A DNA stretch of 64,000 nt. Source: Porticoccaceae bacterium (lineage in GTDB: Bacteria > Pseudomonadota > Gammaproteobacteria > Pseudomonadales > Porticoccaceae). Of the stretch, positions 49,008-60,285 are shown in pieces. The notes under the pieces are model-generated. The model was given only the letters and a program-made list of their open reading frames with translations. It was not told where the DNA came from and did no database searches. Position 1 is the first letter of the stretch. Each line of letters begins with the position of its first letter. Both the position numbers and the translations under genes were made by a program. The stretch is taken from positions 1 through 64,000 of the forward strand of contig JAQXBF010000008.1 in assembly GCA_029252555.1 (NCBI GenBank), read 5' to 3'.

Positions 49008-50477
49008 TTATCCCTTGTCGGCGACGGCCTGCTGTTGTCCTTTATCTAGCTCTAGCAGTGCAATCTGAGAATAGCCATAAATAACCGCAATAATCGGGCA
49101 GATAATATTAAAGAAGGCAAAAGGTGCGTAAAGGAATGTGCTAACGCCGAGGGTTGCAGACATATAGGCACCACAGGTATTCCAGGGCACCAGGGCAGAG
49201 GTCAATGTGCCTGAGTCCTCAAGGGTACGGGATAGGTTGATGGTGCTAAGGTCGCGCTCTTCGTAGGATTTTACAAACATCTGGCCGGGAATCACGATGG
49301 AGAGATACTGGTCAGCGGCGAGGAGATTAGTGCCAATACAGGTACCTACGGTGGCGATAATAAGGTCTCCCGCAGACTTAACCCGGCTTAGGGCAGCTTC
49401 AACCAAACGCTCCAGCAAACCCGTACGTCTCATGGCACCGCCAAAGGCCATCGCATTAATAACCAGACCGATGGTGGTCAGCATATTGCTCATGCCCCCT
49501 TTAGATAACAGTGCATCCAAGGCTTCGTTGCCAGTGACCGAGTTGTAGCCGAGGAACATTGAGCTAAACAGTCCCTTAAATACTGCCGCACCTGCACTCA
49601 GGCTATCGTCATCTGCCAGTGCAATCACCACATCCGATTGGAACACTGCGGCAAACAGACAGCCTGCCACGGTGCCACAGATCAAGGTCGACAGGGCAGG
49701 GAGTTTTTTGATCGCCATGGTCAAGAGTAATATCAGGGGCACCAGCATCAATGGGTTGATAGTAAAGGTGTCTTGCATGGCCGCCTGAAGTATTTCGATA
49801 TCGTCGATCACTACATTGGAACCACTGCCGATGCCGAGAATAAAAAATAGAATTAGAGTAATAATGAAACCGGGGATGGTAGTCCAGAGCATATGTTGAA
49901 TATGATCAAATAGATTATTACTGGTTACCGCTGCCGCGAGGTTGGTTGTTTCTGAGAGTGGTGAGAGTTTATCGCCGAAATAGGCTCCGGAGATAATCGC
50001 GCCGGCACTGATTGGGAGGGACAAATCCAGTGCTGCGGCAATACCCATAAGGCCTATACCCAAGGTGCCAGCCACAGTCCATGAACTGCCGATACTAAAG
50101 CCTAGTAGAGCGCAGACCAGGCAGGCTGTGAGATAAAAATAGTCTGGGGACATTAGCTCAACCCCATAGTAAATCATGCTGGGCACTGTGCCAGAGAGTA
50201 TCCAGCTACCAATTAGCGAGCCGACCATTAGGAGTATTAAGATTGATTGCATTGACAGACTAATAGTGTCAATCATGCCCTGTTCAATTTCCTTCCAATC
50301 CAAACCATTTTTTATGCCGATCATGGCAGCTACCGCTGCCGCCATAATTAATGCCACCTGATTAGGGCCAAAGGAATCCAAGCCAAATACATAAACAGTG
50401 CCAGCGAGCATGCTGATTAAAACGATAACGGGAATCAGGGCGTCAAGTAAGCTAGGTTTTTTTATTGTTTTGCTCAT
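49008..50477 (-). CDS. NhaC family Na+/H+ antiporter
   Basis: ~11 TM, SSWTVAGTLGIGLMGIA, GAIISGAYFGDKLSPLSETTNLA. Confidence 0.92.
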   Translation of the reverse strand: MSKTIKKPSLLDALIPVIVLISMLAGTVYVFGLDSFGPNQVALIMAAAVAAMIGIKNGLDWKEIEQGMIDTISLSMQSILILLMVGSLIGSWILSGTVPSMIYYGVELMSPDYFYLTACLVCALLGFSIGSSWTVAGTLGIGLMGIAAALDLSLPISAGAIISGAYFGDKLSPLSETTNLAAAVTSNNLFDHIQHMLWTTIPGFIITLILFFILGIGSGSNVVIDDIEILQAAMQDTFTINPLMLVPLILLLTMAIKKLPALSTLICGTVAGCLFAAVFQSDVVIALADDDSLSAGAAVFKGLFSSMFLGYNSVTGNEALDALLSKGGMSNMLTTIGLVINAMAFGGAMRRTGLLERLVEAALSRVKSAGDLIIATVGTCIGTNLLAADQYLSIVIPGQMFVKSYEERDLSTINLSRTLEDSGTLTSALVPWNTCGAYMSATLGVSTFLYAPFAFFNIICPIIAVIYGYSQIALLELDKGQQQAVADKG

Positions 50478-50551
50478 AAGGCTGTTTATCGCTGCTGTTT
50501 AGTTGTGTGTTTAGTTATATTTTTTGAGGAGCTAAGTTACCAGTCTCCCAG

Positions 50552-50974
50552 CTATCTATCTACCTTACTTGAGAGGACAATATGACTGAGTGTTTTTTCT
50601 ACCCCGTCGAGGGTAGCTATGCGGTCAATGCTTTCGTCTAGTGCTTCGGTGGTCGCCTCTGTCACTTTGGCGATCAGGTCGTACTGGCCACTAATAGTAC
50701 AGAGCATATCGAGCTGCGGCAGCTTATGAACTTGGCGAACGATATCGGCGGTTTTTTTGGGTATCACCGAAATCATAATGTAGGCGCTGACCTGCTGCTG
50801 TTCATAATGGGGGTTAATAACGATGGTATAGCCTTGAATCACCCCTTTGCGCTCTAGTCTCTCCATGCTCTGTTGCACCGTGGCACGGCTAAGCCCCAAT
50901 TCATTGGCAAGGTCCGAGACTGTGCGGCGGCTGTTTTCCTGAAGAAGTCTAAGAAGCTGTTGTTCGTTTTTCAT
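50552..50974 (-). CDS. Lrp/AsnC family regulator
   Basis: LLRLLQENSRRTVSDLANELGLSRATVQQSMERLERKGVIQGYTI. Confidence 0.93.
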   Translation of the reverse strand: MKNEQQLLRLLQENSRRTVSDLANELGLSRATVQQSMERLERKGVIQGYTIVINPHYEQQQVSAYIMISVIPKKTADIVRQVHKLPQLDMLCTISGQYDLIAKVTEATTEALDESIDRIATLDGVEKTLSHIVLSSKVDR

Positions 50975-50995
50975 AGCAATTTGCCGATTTAATTT

Positions 50996-51053
50996 ACAAA
51001 GTGATAGTTAATAATAAACAATTTGGAAGGTTTGACAATACAAAGTGACAATT
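50996..51053 (+). promoter_or_regulatory. Direct repeats and TTGACA in the lrp/decarboxylase intergenic region
   Basis: ACAAAGTGATAGTT (50996-51009) and ACAAAGTGACAATT (51040-51053), 44 bp apart; TTGACA at 51032-51037. Confidence 0.4.
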
Positions 51054-51101
51054 TAAAACTCTACACTGGCGCCATACAACAGGTCTTAAAACAGGTGTGA
51101 T

Positions 51102-52277
51102 ATGAGTCAAGCTAGGGCAATTCAGCTGGAAAGCGAGAGCAAAACCCAACAGCGATTAATGGTGCAGGAAGATAGCCGCCAGCAAATCGCTTTTACTTCT
51201 GCTTATACCAAAGATTACAGCCAGCCTGTGCTGGCAATGTCTGAGCAACGGTTGCGCGCTAACGCCCGCGGTTTTATGGCGGCTATGCCAAGAGTTCGCA
51301 CTCACTTTGCCGTTAAGGCAAATGCCCATGCAGATATTTTGCAGATATTTAAGGAAGAGGGCACCTGCTTTGAAGTTGCCTCTATGGCTGAAGTTGATGC
51401 CATGCTTGAACTGGGCGTGGATATGGAGACCGTTTTTTACTCTAACCCAATTAAATCACCTGCCTCGGTTGTCTATGGGGCAAAAAATGGCATTGTTTGG
51501 TATTCCGTGGATACACCGGAAGAGGTGACCAAGATTGCGGCGATTAAACCAGATGCCAAGCTCTATCTGCGTATCGAAGTGAGCAATGAGGGCTCAAGCT
51601 GGCCATTGGCAGGCAAATTTGGTGCTAGCCCTGCTGGTGTTGAAGCGATTATTGAGACGGCTAAAAGCCTAAGTATGCAAATCTGTGGTGTTACCTTCCA
51701 CGTGGGTTCTCAGTGCAGCAATATTAATAATTGGGTTGAGGGTATTAATGCAGCAAAAGTATTGTTCGCCAAGTTATCTGGCCATGGTTTTGTGCCAGAA
51801 CTACTGAATATTGGTGGCGGCTACCCACTGCAATTTACCGGTGAAGAGCCGACCATCCAAGAGATTGGCGCGGCAATTAATAAAGAGCTTGAGTCTATTC
51901 CTGACAATATTCAGGTAATGGCGGAGCCAGGCCGCTTTTTAGTGGGTTCAGCAGGCTGTTTGGTGGCTCAGGTCGTCGGCATCGCTACTCGCGACGAAGC
52001 GCGCTGGGTTTATCTGGATACCGGTGTCTATGGTGGCCTGCTAGAGCTAAGCTTGGAATTCCCTATGAATATGATCAGTGAGCGCACCGGAGAGGCCGGA
52101 ACGTGGACCATAGCTGGGCCAACCTGCGATTCGATTGATGTGATGGGTCGCCATAAACTGCCCGCCAATACCGAAGCCGAAGATTTTATCTATTTGCCTA
52201 ATCTGGGCGCCTACTGCACAACCTGTGCCTGTGACTTTAATGGTTTCCCGACACCAGTTATGCATATGGTCGATTAG
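51102..52277 (+). CDS. Ornithine/lysine-type PLP decarboxylase (fold III)
   Basis: THFAVKANAHADIL, FHVGSQ, LNIGGGYPL, EPGRFLVG, GPTCDSIDVMGR. Confidence 0.9.
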   Translation: MSQARAIQLESESKTQQRLMVQEDSRQQIAFTSAYTKDYSQPVLAMSEQRLRANARGFMAAMPRVRTHFAVKANAHADILQIFKEEGTCFEVASMAEVDAMLELGVDMETVFYSNPIKSPASVVYGAKNGIVWYSVDTPEEVTKIAAIKPDAKLYLRIEVSNEGSSWPLAGKFGASPAGVEAIIETAKSLSMQICGVTFHVGSQCSNINNWVEGINAAKVLFAKLSGHGFVPELLNIGGGYPLQFTGEEPTIQEIGAAINKELESIPDNIQVMAEPGRFLVGSAGCLVAQVVGIATRDEARWVYLDTGVYGGLLELSLEFPMNMISERTGEAGTWTIAGPTCDSIDVMGRHKLPANTEAEDFIYLPNLGAYCTTCACDFNGFPTPVMHMVD

Positions 52278-52427
52278 GGCTAGTCGCCGTGATTAGCGGC
52301 GGCGGTTGAATCCAAACTCCATGAGATGACGTCTAATTACTGCTGATCCGGTATCGGACTGTGCTAATAATGTCGATTGTGGCCTGATTGCTCAAGTCAC
52401 ATCGGTTTTTTTAAATAGGTTTCCACT

Positions 52428-54248
52428 ATGTCTGCTGTTATAAAAATATCTAAATATCTGCTTGGTCTGTTATTGGTTATTACTTTTGGCCTGTACCTGT
52501 GGTTCTGGGCAATACCTGTTGGCATCAATAATTACATCAATAAGGTCACGGTTCAGTTGGCGATAGATTCGCCGGAGCTAATCACTTCCCTCGGCCTGAT
52601 TGATAATACCCCGCTAGATTTCCACAGCGGCAAGCTAGCTTCCTACACTGCGCAGGCTGAAGAGGAATCACTGACTGTTTTGCGCAATGCTCGCGTTGGG
52701 CTGGATAATTATGGTCCCAATGGGCTTGAGGGTCAGGAACTTTTAAGCTGGGAAATAGCTGCCTGGTTTTTTGATGATTTGATTCGCTCCTCCGAGCACA
52801 GGCACAGTGGTTATTTGGTCAATCAAATTTCAGGGCCTATGGTCAATTTGCCACAATTTTTGACTGATCAGCACCAGATTGTCGACAGTGAGAGCCTGGC
52901 TCGCTATGTCTCGAGGCTCAAAGAATTTGCCCGCGTGATTGCTGAGGTCAAAGTGCGAGTGAATGATGACCGCGACCACGGCACGGTGCCTCCGGATTTT
53001 ATTATTGAGAAAGCACTGGTGGGTATGCGTGCATTCTCTGATGCATCGGGGGAACAGAATGCGCTGATTTCCACATTGCCGGCCAAGTTAGAAAAGCTCG
53101 ACAATATCAGCGAGGCGCGCAAACAGGCGCTAACTCAGGAAGCCATAGAAATTGTCGATAGCCAGGTGATACCCCAGTATCAGGAAATGATCGAGCTATT
53201 TGAAGAGCTTCTAGTCACCAGCAACCACGACGCTGGTGTATGGCGTTTGCCTCAGGGCGAAGCTATTTACAATATCGCCCTGAAGTCGAATACCACCACT
53301 GACATGAGTGCCGACGAAATTCACCAACTGGGCCTCTCGGAAGTTGCACGTATTGAACTTGAAATGGGTGATATTTTGGTGGGCTTGGGCATGACTGAGG
53401 GGACTATATTCTCTAGAGTGCAAACTCTAATGACTATGCCAGAGCATAATTTCCCAAATACAGAGGCCGGCCGCACCGAGCAGATTGCCTATCTAAATAA
53501 GGTCAATGATCAGCTGATGGATTTGGCAGATAAACACTTTGTCACCATCCCGCCGCAGCCCTTGGAGATTCTCCGGGTACCTGTCTATTCTCAAGACTCC
53601 TCTCCTGGAGGTTACTACCAGCCACCAGCACTGGATGGTTCTACTCCCGGCCGTTTTTATATCAATCAAAAAGATACCGCAGATAATCCGCGTTGGAAAT
53701 TACCGACCTTTATGTATCATGAGGGCGCGCCTGGCCATCATTTTCAGATTTCCGCAGCCCAGTTAATCGAGAATGTGCCTCTGCTGCGAAAACTGAGCCC
53801 ATTTTCTGCCTACACCGAAGGCTGGGCTCTCTATGCCGAGCGAATCGCATTTACCGATATGGGCGTTTACGACGATGACCCGCTGGGTAATCTGGGTCGT
53901 TTGCAGGATGAAATGTTTCGTGCTGTGCGCCTGGTGGTGGATACAGGTTTGCACTCTAAGCGTTGGACCCGTGAAAAAGCTATCGACTATATGCGCTTAA
54001 AAACTGGGTTGACTGATGCTGAAGTCACCCGTGAAATCGAGCGTTATGTGGTTTGGCCTGGTCAGGCGACCTCTTACAAAGTAGGTCAGCAAGCCATGTT
54101 GGCGCTGCGTGCCAAGGCTGAATTGGCATTGGGCGATCAGTTTGATAGCAGGCAGTTTCATGAAGCAATTTTATCCAGTGGTGCTATGCCTCTGGCTATT
54201 TTGGAGTCTTCAATCGACGCCTGGATCGGTCAGCAAAAGCTTAAATAA
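52428..54248 (+). CDS. DUF885 family putative metallopeptidase
   Basis: N-terminal TM; FMYHEGAPGHHFQIS motif; C-terminal YVVWPGQATSYKVGQQ. Confidence 0.88.
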   Translation: MSAVIKISKYLLGLLLVITFGLYLWFWAIPVGINNYINKVTVQLAIDSPELITSLGLIDNTPLDFHSGKLASYTAQAEEESLTVLRNARVGLDNYGPNGLEGQELLSWEIAAWFFDDLIRSSEHRHSGYLVNQISGPMVNLPQFLTDQHQIVDSESLARYVSRLKEFARVIAEVKVRVNDDRDHGTVPPDFIIEKALVGMRAFSDASGEQNALISTLPAKLEKLDNISEARKQALTQEAIEIVDSQVIPQYQEMIELFEELLVTSNHDAGVWRLPQGEAIYNIALKSNTTTDMSADEIHQLGLSEVARIELEMGDILVGLGMTEGTIFSRVQTLMTMPEHNFPNTEAGRTEQIAYLNKVNDQLMDLADKHFVTIPPQPLEILRVPVYSQDSSPGGYYQPPALDGSTPGRFYINQKDTADNPRWKLPTFMYHEGAPGHHFQISAAQLIENVPLLRKLSPFSAYTEGWALYAERIAFTDMGVYDDDPLGNLGRLQDEMFRAVRLVVDTGLHSKRWTREKAIDYMRLKTGLTDAEVTREIERYVVWPGQATSYKVGQQAMLALRAKAELALGDQFDSRQFHEAILSSGAMPLAILESSIDAWIGQQKLK

Positions 54249-55461
54249 TCGATTTCCGACGCAGAGTCTCAAGCTCTAACTCTGTGTACTCGAGGTACTC
54301 CCCAAGTACTGTTTCTGTGTCATCCCCAATTTGTGGGGGTGGCACAGAATAATCAATCTCAGAGCGGCTGTAGTGAATGGGGTTGCCCACCAACTGTATG
54401 TCACCAGCGCGCTTATCTGCCATCTTGACCAGCATATTGCGGGCAAGAATCTGGGGGTCTTTAAACACCTGATCAATCGTATTAATAGGACCGCAGGGCA
54501 CCTCATGCTGCTCTAGCAGGCTTAGCCATTCTCCGCTATCGCGCTGACTTAAGCAGTTGCCAATAGCGGTGCAGAGCTGCTGTCGGTTCTCGACCCGTGC
54601 CGAATTAGTGGTGTAATCAGTGTTGTCTGCCCATTCCGGTTTACCCAGCACTGAGCAAAGGCGTTTAAACTGACTATCGTTGCCCACGGCTAAAATAATA
54701 TGGCCATTGGCAGTGGTAAAGGCCTGATAGGGAACAATATTTGGGTGGGCATTGCCAAGGCGCTCAGGCACCACACCACCAATCAGATAATTACTCGCCT
54801 GGTTGGCCAGCACTGCGGCCTGCACATCTAACAGTGCTAAATCAATATATTGACCCAAACCGGACTGATGACGTTCAAGTAATGCTCCCTGAATCGCATT
54901 GGCGGCATAAAGGCCAGTAAATAAATCTGTTACTGCAACTCCCACTTTAACCGGGCCTCCAGCCCCATGGCCTGGGGTGCCGGTTACGCTCATCAGGCCG
55001 CCCATGCCCTGAATTAAAAAATCATAGCCGGGGCGCTGGGCATAGGGGCCAGTTTGGCCAAAGCCAGTAATAGAGCAGTACACCAGCTTGGGATTGATGG
55101 CAGAGATTGATGGGTAGTCGAGACCATATTTAGCCAGGCCACCAACCTTATAGTTTTCAATCAGTGCATCGCACTGGCTGGCCAGTTGGCGAATAATCTC
55201 TTGACCCTCGGGTTTGGTGATATCCAAGGTGACAGACTGTTTTCCACGATTGGTACAGAAGAAATAGGCGGCGTCGGCTGTGTTGTGACCTGCTTTGTCT
55301 TTCAGATAAGGGGGCCCCCATTGGCGGGTGTCGTCACCCACATTAGGCCGCTCTATTTTAATAACCTCTGCACCCAGGTCAGCGAGCATCTGACCAGCCC
55401 AGGGGCCGGCCAGAATACGGCTCATATCCAGTACTTTATAACCAGCCAGTGGTCCGGGCAT
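54241..55461 (-). CDS. CaiB/BaiF CoA-transferase
   Basis: MPGPLAGYKVLDMSRILAGPWAGQMLADLGAEVIKIERPNVGDDTRQWGPPYL. Confidence 0.94.
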   Translation of the reverse strand: MPGPLAGYKVLDMSRILAGPWAGQMLADLGAEVIKIERPNVGDDTRQWGPPYLKDKAGHNTADAAYFFCTNRGKQSVTLDITKPEGQEIIRQLASQCDALIENYKVGGLAKYGLDYPSISAINPKLVYCSITGFGQTGPYAQRPGYDFLIQGMGGLMSVTGTPGHGAGGPVKVGVAVTDLFTGLYAANAIQGALLERHQSGLGQYIDLALLDVQAAVLANQASNYLIGGVVPERLGNAHPNIVPYQAFTTANGHIILAVGNDSQFKRLCSVLGKPEWADNTDYTTNSARVENRQQLCTAIGNCLSQRDSGEWLSLLEQHEVPCGPINTIDQVFKDPQILARNMLVKMADKRAGDIQLVGNPIHYSRSEIDYSVPPPQIGDDTETVLGEYLEYTELELETLRRKSII

Positions 55462-55466
55462 TAGCT

Positions 55467-56648
55467 TTAGCCGAAGGCCTGGATGTTGGTCTGGGCGCGA
55501 CCCAGAATCAAGGCGTGAACATCGGCTGTACCTTCGTAGGTATTGACCACTTCCAGATTAAGCATATGGCGCATGACTGGGTACTCATCGGAGATACCAT
55601 TGCCACCATGCATATCTCTCGCTATGCGGGCAATATCCAGCGCTTTGCCACAGTTATTGCGCTTCATCATTGAAATAAGTTCTGGTGCTAGCTCCCCGCG
55701 GTCTTTAAGGCGACCTGCGCGCAACGACCCCTGTAAGCCCAAAGCAATATCGGTCTGCATGTTGGCCAGCTTCAGCTGAATGAGCTGAGTAGCTGCCAGT
55801 GGCCGATTAAACTGAATACGATCCATGCAGTATTGGCGAGCGGCATGCCAGCAGTCTTCTGCGGCACCCATAGTGCCCCAGCTAATGCCGTAGCGAGCAG
55901 AGTTGAGGCAGCCAAAGGGCCCTTTAAGACCCTGTACATTGGGCATAAGTTGATCTTCGGGCACAAATACCTCGTCCATCACGATCTCACCAGTAATCGA
56001 CGCTCGCAGGGCAAGTTTGCCGTCGATTTTGGGTGCAGATAGGCCTTTCATGCCTTTGTCGAGAATAAAGCCGCGGATAATGCCGTCATCGGTTTTAGCC
56101 CAGACCACAAAAACATCGGCGATAGGGGAGTTGCTGATCCACATTTTGCTACCAGATAGCAAATAGCCGCCATCAACTGTTTTAGCGCGGGTTTTCATGC
56201 TGCCCGGATCTGAGCCTGCATCGGGCTCGGTCAAACCAAAGCAACCCACCCACTCACCAGTGGCCAGTTTAGGCAGATACTTCTCTCTCTGTTGTTCGGT
56301 GCCGTAGGTGTAGATGGGGTACATAACCAAGCTTGACTGCACACTCATCATTGAGCGGTAACCTGAGTCCACCCGCTCGACCTCTCTTGCCACCAGACCA
56401 TAGCAGACATAGTTTACACCGGAGCAGCCGTAGCCATCGATAGTGGCACCCAGCAGGCCCAGTTCGCCCATCTCATTAAAGATGGCTCGGTCCGTGGCTT
56501 CGTTTCTAAACGCATCGCGCACTCTGGGAAGCAGATTTTCTTGCGCATAGTTAGCCGCAGTATCTCGCACCAGCCGCTCTTCATCACTGAGCTGGTCATC
56601 TAGTTTAAAAGGATCTTCCCAGTTAAATTTTCCCCAATCACCTGACAT
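55467..56648 (-). CDS. gcdH: Acyl-CoA dehydrogenase, glutaryl-CoA dehydrogenase type
   Basis: [24 protein letters not shown]...[17 protein letters not shown]...[34 protein letters not shown]...[16 protein letters not shown]. Confidence 0.9.
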   Translation of the reverse strand: MSGDWGKFNWEDPFKLDDQLSDEERLVRDTAANYAQENLLPRVRDAFRNEATDRAIFNEMGELGLLGATIDGYGCSGVNYVCYGLVAREVERVDSGYRSMMSVQSSLVMYPIYTYGTEQQREKYLPKLATGEWVGCFGLTEPDAGSDPGSMKTRAKTVDGGYLLSGSKMWISNSPIADVFVVWAKTDDGIIRGFILDKGMKGLSAPKIDGKLALRASITGEIVMDEVFVPEDQLMPNVQGLKGPFGCLNSARYGISWGTMGAAEDCWHAARQYCMDRIQFNRPLAATQLIQLKLANMQTDIALGLQGSLRAGRLKDRGELAPELISMMKRNNCGKALDIARIARDMHGGNGISDEYPVMRHMLNLEVVNTYEGTADVHALILGRAQTNIQAFG

Positions 56649-56649
56649 T

Positions 56650-58023
56650 TTAAGAACCCTTTACCTGATAATGTTGCGCGGTTGAATCCAGCGCTTTAGT
56701 TGCACGTTCGATTAATAGATCAATTTCTTCGTGGCTGCTGACAAATGGCGGTGAAATAATCATTGAGTCGCCCACCGCACGCATCACTAGGTTATTACTG
56801 ATACAGAATTCGCGGCACACGCTGCCAGATTTTTGCTCTGGCTCCAAGCGTTCGCGAGTCTCTTTGTTGCGCACCAACTCAATGGAGCCCAGCATACCTA
56901 AACCGCGCACATGACCCACAATAGGGTGCTCTGCCAGTGCCTGCCATTTGCTTTGCAAATAGGGGCCCATATCATTGGCCACATGATCAACCATATTCTC
57001 GCTTTCAATAATATCCAGAGTCGCGAGTGCGGCAGAGCAGGCGATAGGGTGACCGGAATAGGTAAAGCCATGGCCGAACTCACCGCCGGAACCGGTAATG
57101 ACGCTGGCGACTTTATCACTGACCATAACGCCACCCAGAGGTTGGAAACCATTGGTGACGGCTTTGGCAAACGTCATTAGATCAGGTTCTGTGCCGAAGG
57201 TCTGGCAGCCGAACATGTTACCAGTGCGGCCAAAACCACAGATCACTTCGTCGCTGATAAACAGAATATCCCGCTCTTTCAGAATACGGCTTACCTCTGG
57301 CCAGTAGCTATCTGGTGGCACGATCACTCCACCGGCCCCCTGAATAGGTTCGGCAATAAAGGCGGCGACATTATCTGCGCCTAACTCATCGATACGGGTT
57401 TCTAGCTCGCGCGCACATTGCAGACCAAATTCTTGAGGGGTTAATTCAGCGCCACTACAATACCAGTTGGGGTCAGCAATATGCTGAACATAGGGCAGGG
57501 TTTCGAACTGATTGTGGACAAACTCAAAGCCGCCGAGACTGGCCGAGGCGATGGTGCTGCCATGGTAGGCATTGGTTCTGGAGAGAATAATACGCTTCTT
57601 GGGCTTGTTTTGCAGATCCCAGTAGCGACGTACTAGACGGATATTGGTGTCGTTGGCCTCAGAGCCAGAGCCGGTGAAGAAGACATGGGTAAACTGATCC
57701 GGAGTCATTTGCACCAGACGATCTGCAAGCTCTACCGCCGGTACATTACTGCACTGGAAAAAATTATTGTAGTAGGGCAGTTCTTGAAACTGACGGCTGA
57801 CTGCTTCGGCAATTTTTGGCTGGCTATAGCCGAGGCTGCAGCACCAGAGCCCTGACATGGCGTCCAGTAGCTTGTTGCCATCGGTGTCGTGGATATAAAT
57901 ATGCTCGGCGCGGCTAATAATTCTGCCGGGCTTTTTTGCATAGTCGCCAAGGTCGGTAAAAGGATGCAGGTGACGGCGCGCATCTAATTGCTGCCACTGT
58001 TCAGTCGTTAGCATTTTGGTCAT
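56650..58023 (-). CDS. Class III (omega/putrescine-type) aminotransferase
   Basis: [75 protein letters not shown]. Confidence 0.93.
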   Translation of the reverse strand: MTKMLTTEQWQQLDARRHLHPFTDLGDYAKKPGRIISRAEHIYIHDTDGNKLLDAMSGLWCCSLGYSQPKIAEAVSRQFQELPYYNNFFQCSNVPAVELADRLVQMTPDQFTHVFFTGSGSEANDTNIRLVRRYWDLQNKPKKRIILSRTNAYHGSTIASASLGGFEFVHNQFETLPYVQHIADPNWYCSGAELTPQEFGLQCARELETRIDELGADNVAAFIAEPIQGAGGVIVPPDSYWPEVSRILKERDILFISDEVICGFGRTGNMFGCQTFGTEPDLMTFAKAVTNGFQPLGGVMVSDKVASVITGSGGEFGHGFTYSGHPIACSAALATLDIIESENMVDHVANDMGPYLQSKWQALAEHPIVGHVRGLGMLGSIELVRNKETRERLEPEQKSGSVCREFCISNNLVMRAVGDSMIISPPFVSSHEEIDLLIERATKALDSTAQHYQVKGS

Positions 58024-58075
58024 GGCCGGGCTCTCAATTAGGGTAATTTAAGGCATGCTGCACGGGCTTGCGCAG

Positions 58076-58150
58076 TACCTAAAAGGGTTAATATCTAAGG
58101 GCTCTATTAGATACCAGAAATGCTCTATCGTCATGTACCCAAAAGGGTGG
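58076..58150. promoter_or_regulatory. Two candidate operators, ACCYAAAAGGGT, 60 bp apart
   Basis: TACCTAAAAGGGTTA (58076-58090), GTACCCAAAAGGGTGG (58135-58150). Confidence 0.4.
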
Positions 58151-58189
58151 GCAGGCCGCAACCTACCTCACTTATTCGGCTTGTTTAAA

Positions 58190-60193
58190 CTAGTTGCCGG
58201 CTTCATCGGCGCTATAGATTTTGCGCCCGTCAAACCAGGTTGATAGCACCCTAACATCGGATATCTGAGAGGCATTACCCGCGGCTTCCAAAGCTAGCAG
58301 GTCAGTATCTAAAATAACGAAGTCTGCTTTCTTGCCCGCTTCCAATGATCCAGTGATCTGCTCATTTTTTAGCATTTCCGCGCCATTAATAGTGTACGCA
58401 TCAAGTGCATCGGCTAGGGAAACCTTCTCCTCTGCGTTATAGATTTTGCCCGTTTCATCTTGCTGCCGGGTCACCGCTTTTTCAAGGTTAAAGAACGGAC
58501 GAGGCTCACGGGTATCAACTGGTGCGTCACTGCCTGCGGTTAACACCCCTCCTGCCGCTGCAATTGACCCGGCGGGGTAAGAGGCGCTAAAGCCATAGTC
58601 ATCGGGGTCAAATAAATCCTCTGCCGATTTTATGTGGCTCAAAAAGGGCGAAACGGTCATTAGATAGCCCGCATCTGGCTCAATCCAGGCAAAGGTAAAT
58701 GAAGGGTAGACATCAAGTTTGCCAAAACGTGGTATATCCTCTGGCGCAATAATCTGTGCGTGGGCCATCGACAGGTTGGCCTGAGAATCTGGGCTAGCAT
58801 TTCTAGCTGCCTCGAAGGCATCGAGAGCAAAGCGCACAGCCCGATCACCAATGGCGTGGCTGTGCACATTGATACCGGCATCGTAGAGAGCGAGGGTGTA
58901 GTCGTATAAAAACTCTGCCTCTTTTTCGAGTACACCCTTGCTCTTGGCACATTGAGCAGGTAAAAAACCATGCTCTTTAAAGAAGGCTTTTTTATCTGCG
59001 GCAGATTTAAGGGTGCGCCCCTGAGTGCAGGCGGCGGAGTCAGTGTTGACATAACTCTGCACACCGATAGCCCCAGTGTCCAAATCTGTTTTGAAGATAG
59101 GTTGCAAATAGTCATTCAGCACGGCAGCGTTGGGTAAGGTGGGTGGCATGGAGTAGGGGTCGCCCTCAATAACACCATCGATAAAGATTTTTGCGGTATC
59201 AACTTTAAAGTTGGCGATACCCTGATGGGTTGCCTGCACAGCCAGCATATCTGCGACCACAGCATCTACATCAATGGCTGCATCTGGATTTGGGCGGTAA
59301 TGTTCGAAGTCGGCATAAAACGCGATCGACATTCGGTAATTGAGAGGGCTGTCTTTGGCGGCGTTGGCAAAGCCAGTAATATCCTTGCTGGTTAACGCTG
59401 CATCCAGTACTGAGGTGATGCCATTGGATGCCAGTTTGTCGCTGATTCTGCTTACCAGTTCATTATCTATTTCAGGGTAGCCCCAAAGATTAGGCATATT
59501 GACTAATTTGCGCGCGTCTTCATTGACCGCACCATTGGGTTCACCATCGGCATCAACACCCACCAGCGCTGTGAAATCTGCAAATTCTGCGGCCAGACTC
59601 TCGACACTTAAGCCCACTTGATTACCATACTTATCAGTTGCCAGAGCCAGAGCATAGCTGTTAACTGCACCATGATGGCCATCATTGCCCAGCAACATAA
59701 TTGGGTGTTCTGTAGAAACCGCATCCAAGGCGGCGCGCATTGTTGGCAGGGCTTCTGTGGGTTCATTACCTGCTGTGTAAGACCATTGGTCAACACTGAG
59801 CCACTCGCCTGCTTCGAGTTTTTCCAGACAGGGTTTCAGACGCGGTACAAGATCTTGCAATGAAAAGGGCTCACTGGCCAGATCACAGCTATCAGTCTCA
59901 ACGATTCCGGGCAAATGGATATGCACATCGTGGAGGCCGGGAATAATCATCTTACCCTGTAGCTCAATAATTTCAGTCTGTTCGCCAACCATGGCCTGCA
60001 TGGCACTGTCTGAGCCTATGCCTATAATTTGATCGCCAGAAATGGCCATAGCGGTGGCCACAGACTGGTTGTCGTCAGCGGTGTAAATAGTGCCACCGGT
60101 AAAGACTTTATCTGCGTTATTTTTGACTGCTTCTTGGCAGCCGGTGAGGCCGATGATTGAGACAACAATGGTATTTATAGTTCTATTGAACAT
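58190..60193 (-). CDS. Lipoprotein amidohydrolase (YtcJ-like, amidohydrolase_3)
   Basis: SIIGLTGCQEA lipobox; ADKVFTGGTIYTADDNQSVATAMAI; MIIPGLHDVHIHLPG; NVHSHAIGDRAVRFALDAFE; AGSDAPVD. Confidence 0.9.
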   Translation of the reverse strand: MFNRTINTIVVSIIGLTGCQEAVKNNADKVFTGGTIYTADDNQSVATAMAISGDQIIGIGSDSAMQAMVGEQTEIIELQGKMIIPGLHDVHIHLPGIVETDSCDLASEPFSLQDLVPRLKPCLEKLEAGEWLSVDQWSYTAGNEPTEALPTMRAALDAVSTEHPIMLLGNDGHHGAVNSYALALATDKYGNQVGLSVESLAAEFADFTALVGVDADGEPNGAVNEDARKLVNMPNLWGYPEIDNELVSRISDKLASNGITSVLDAALTSKDITGFANAAKDSPLNYRMSIAFYADFEHYRPNPDAAIDVDAVVADMLAVQATHQGIANFKVDTAKIFIDGVIEGDPYSMPPTLPNAAVLNDYLQPIFKTDLDTGAIGVQSYVNTDSAACTQGRTLKSAADKKAFFKEHGFLPAQCAKSKGVLEKEAEFLYDYTLALYDAGINVHSHAIGDRAVRFALDAFEAARNASPDSQANLSMAHAQIIAPEDIPRFGKLDVYPSFTFAWIEPDAGYLMTVSPFLSHIKSAEDLFDPDDYGFSASYPAGSIAAAGGVLTAGSDAPVDTREPRPFFNLEKAVTRQQDETGKIYNAEEKVSLADALDAYTINGAEMLKNEQITGSLEAGKKADFVILDTDLLALEAAGNASQISDVRVLSTWFDGRKIYSADEAGN

Positions 60194-60285
60194 GTCTAAT
60201 CCCTCATTAAAATTTATTTTCTTTACTGCTACTTAATCACTGGGTAGATTCTGGTTAATACTACCGTTTTGAGGCACCTGCCGAA

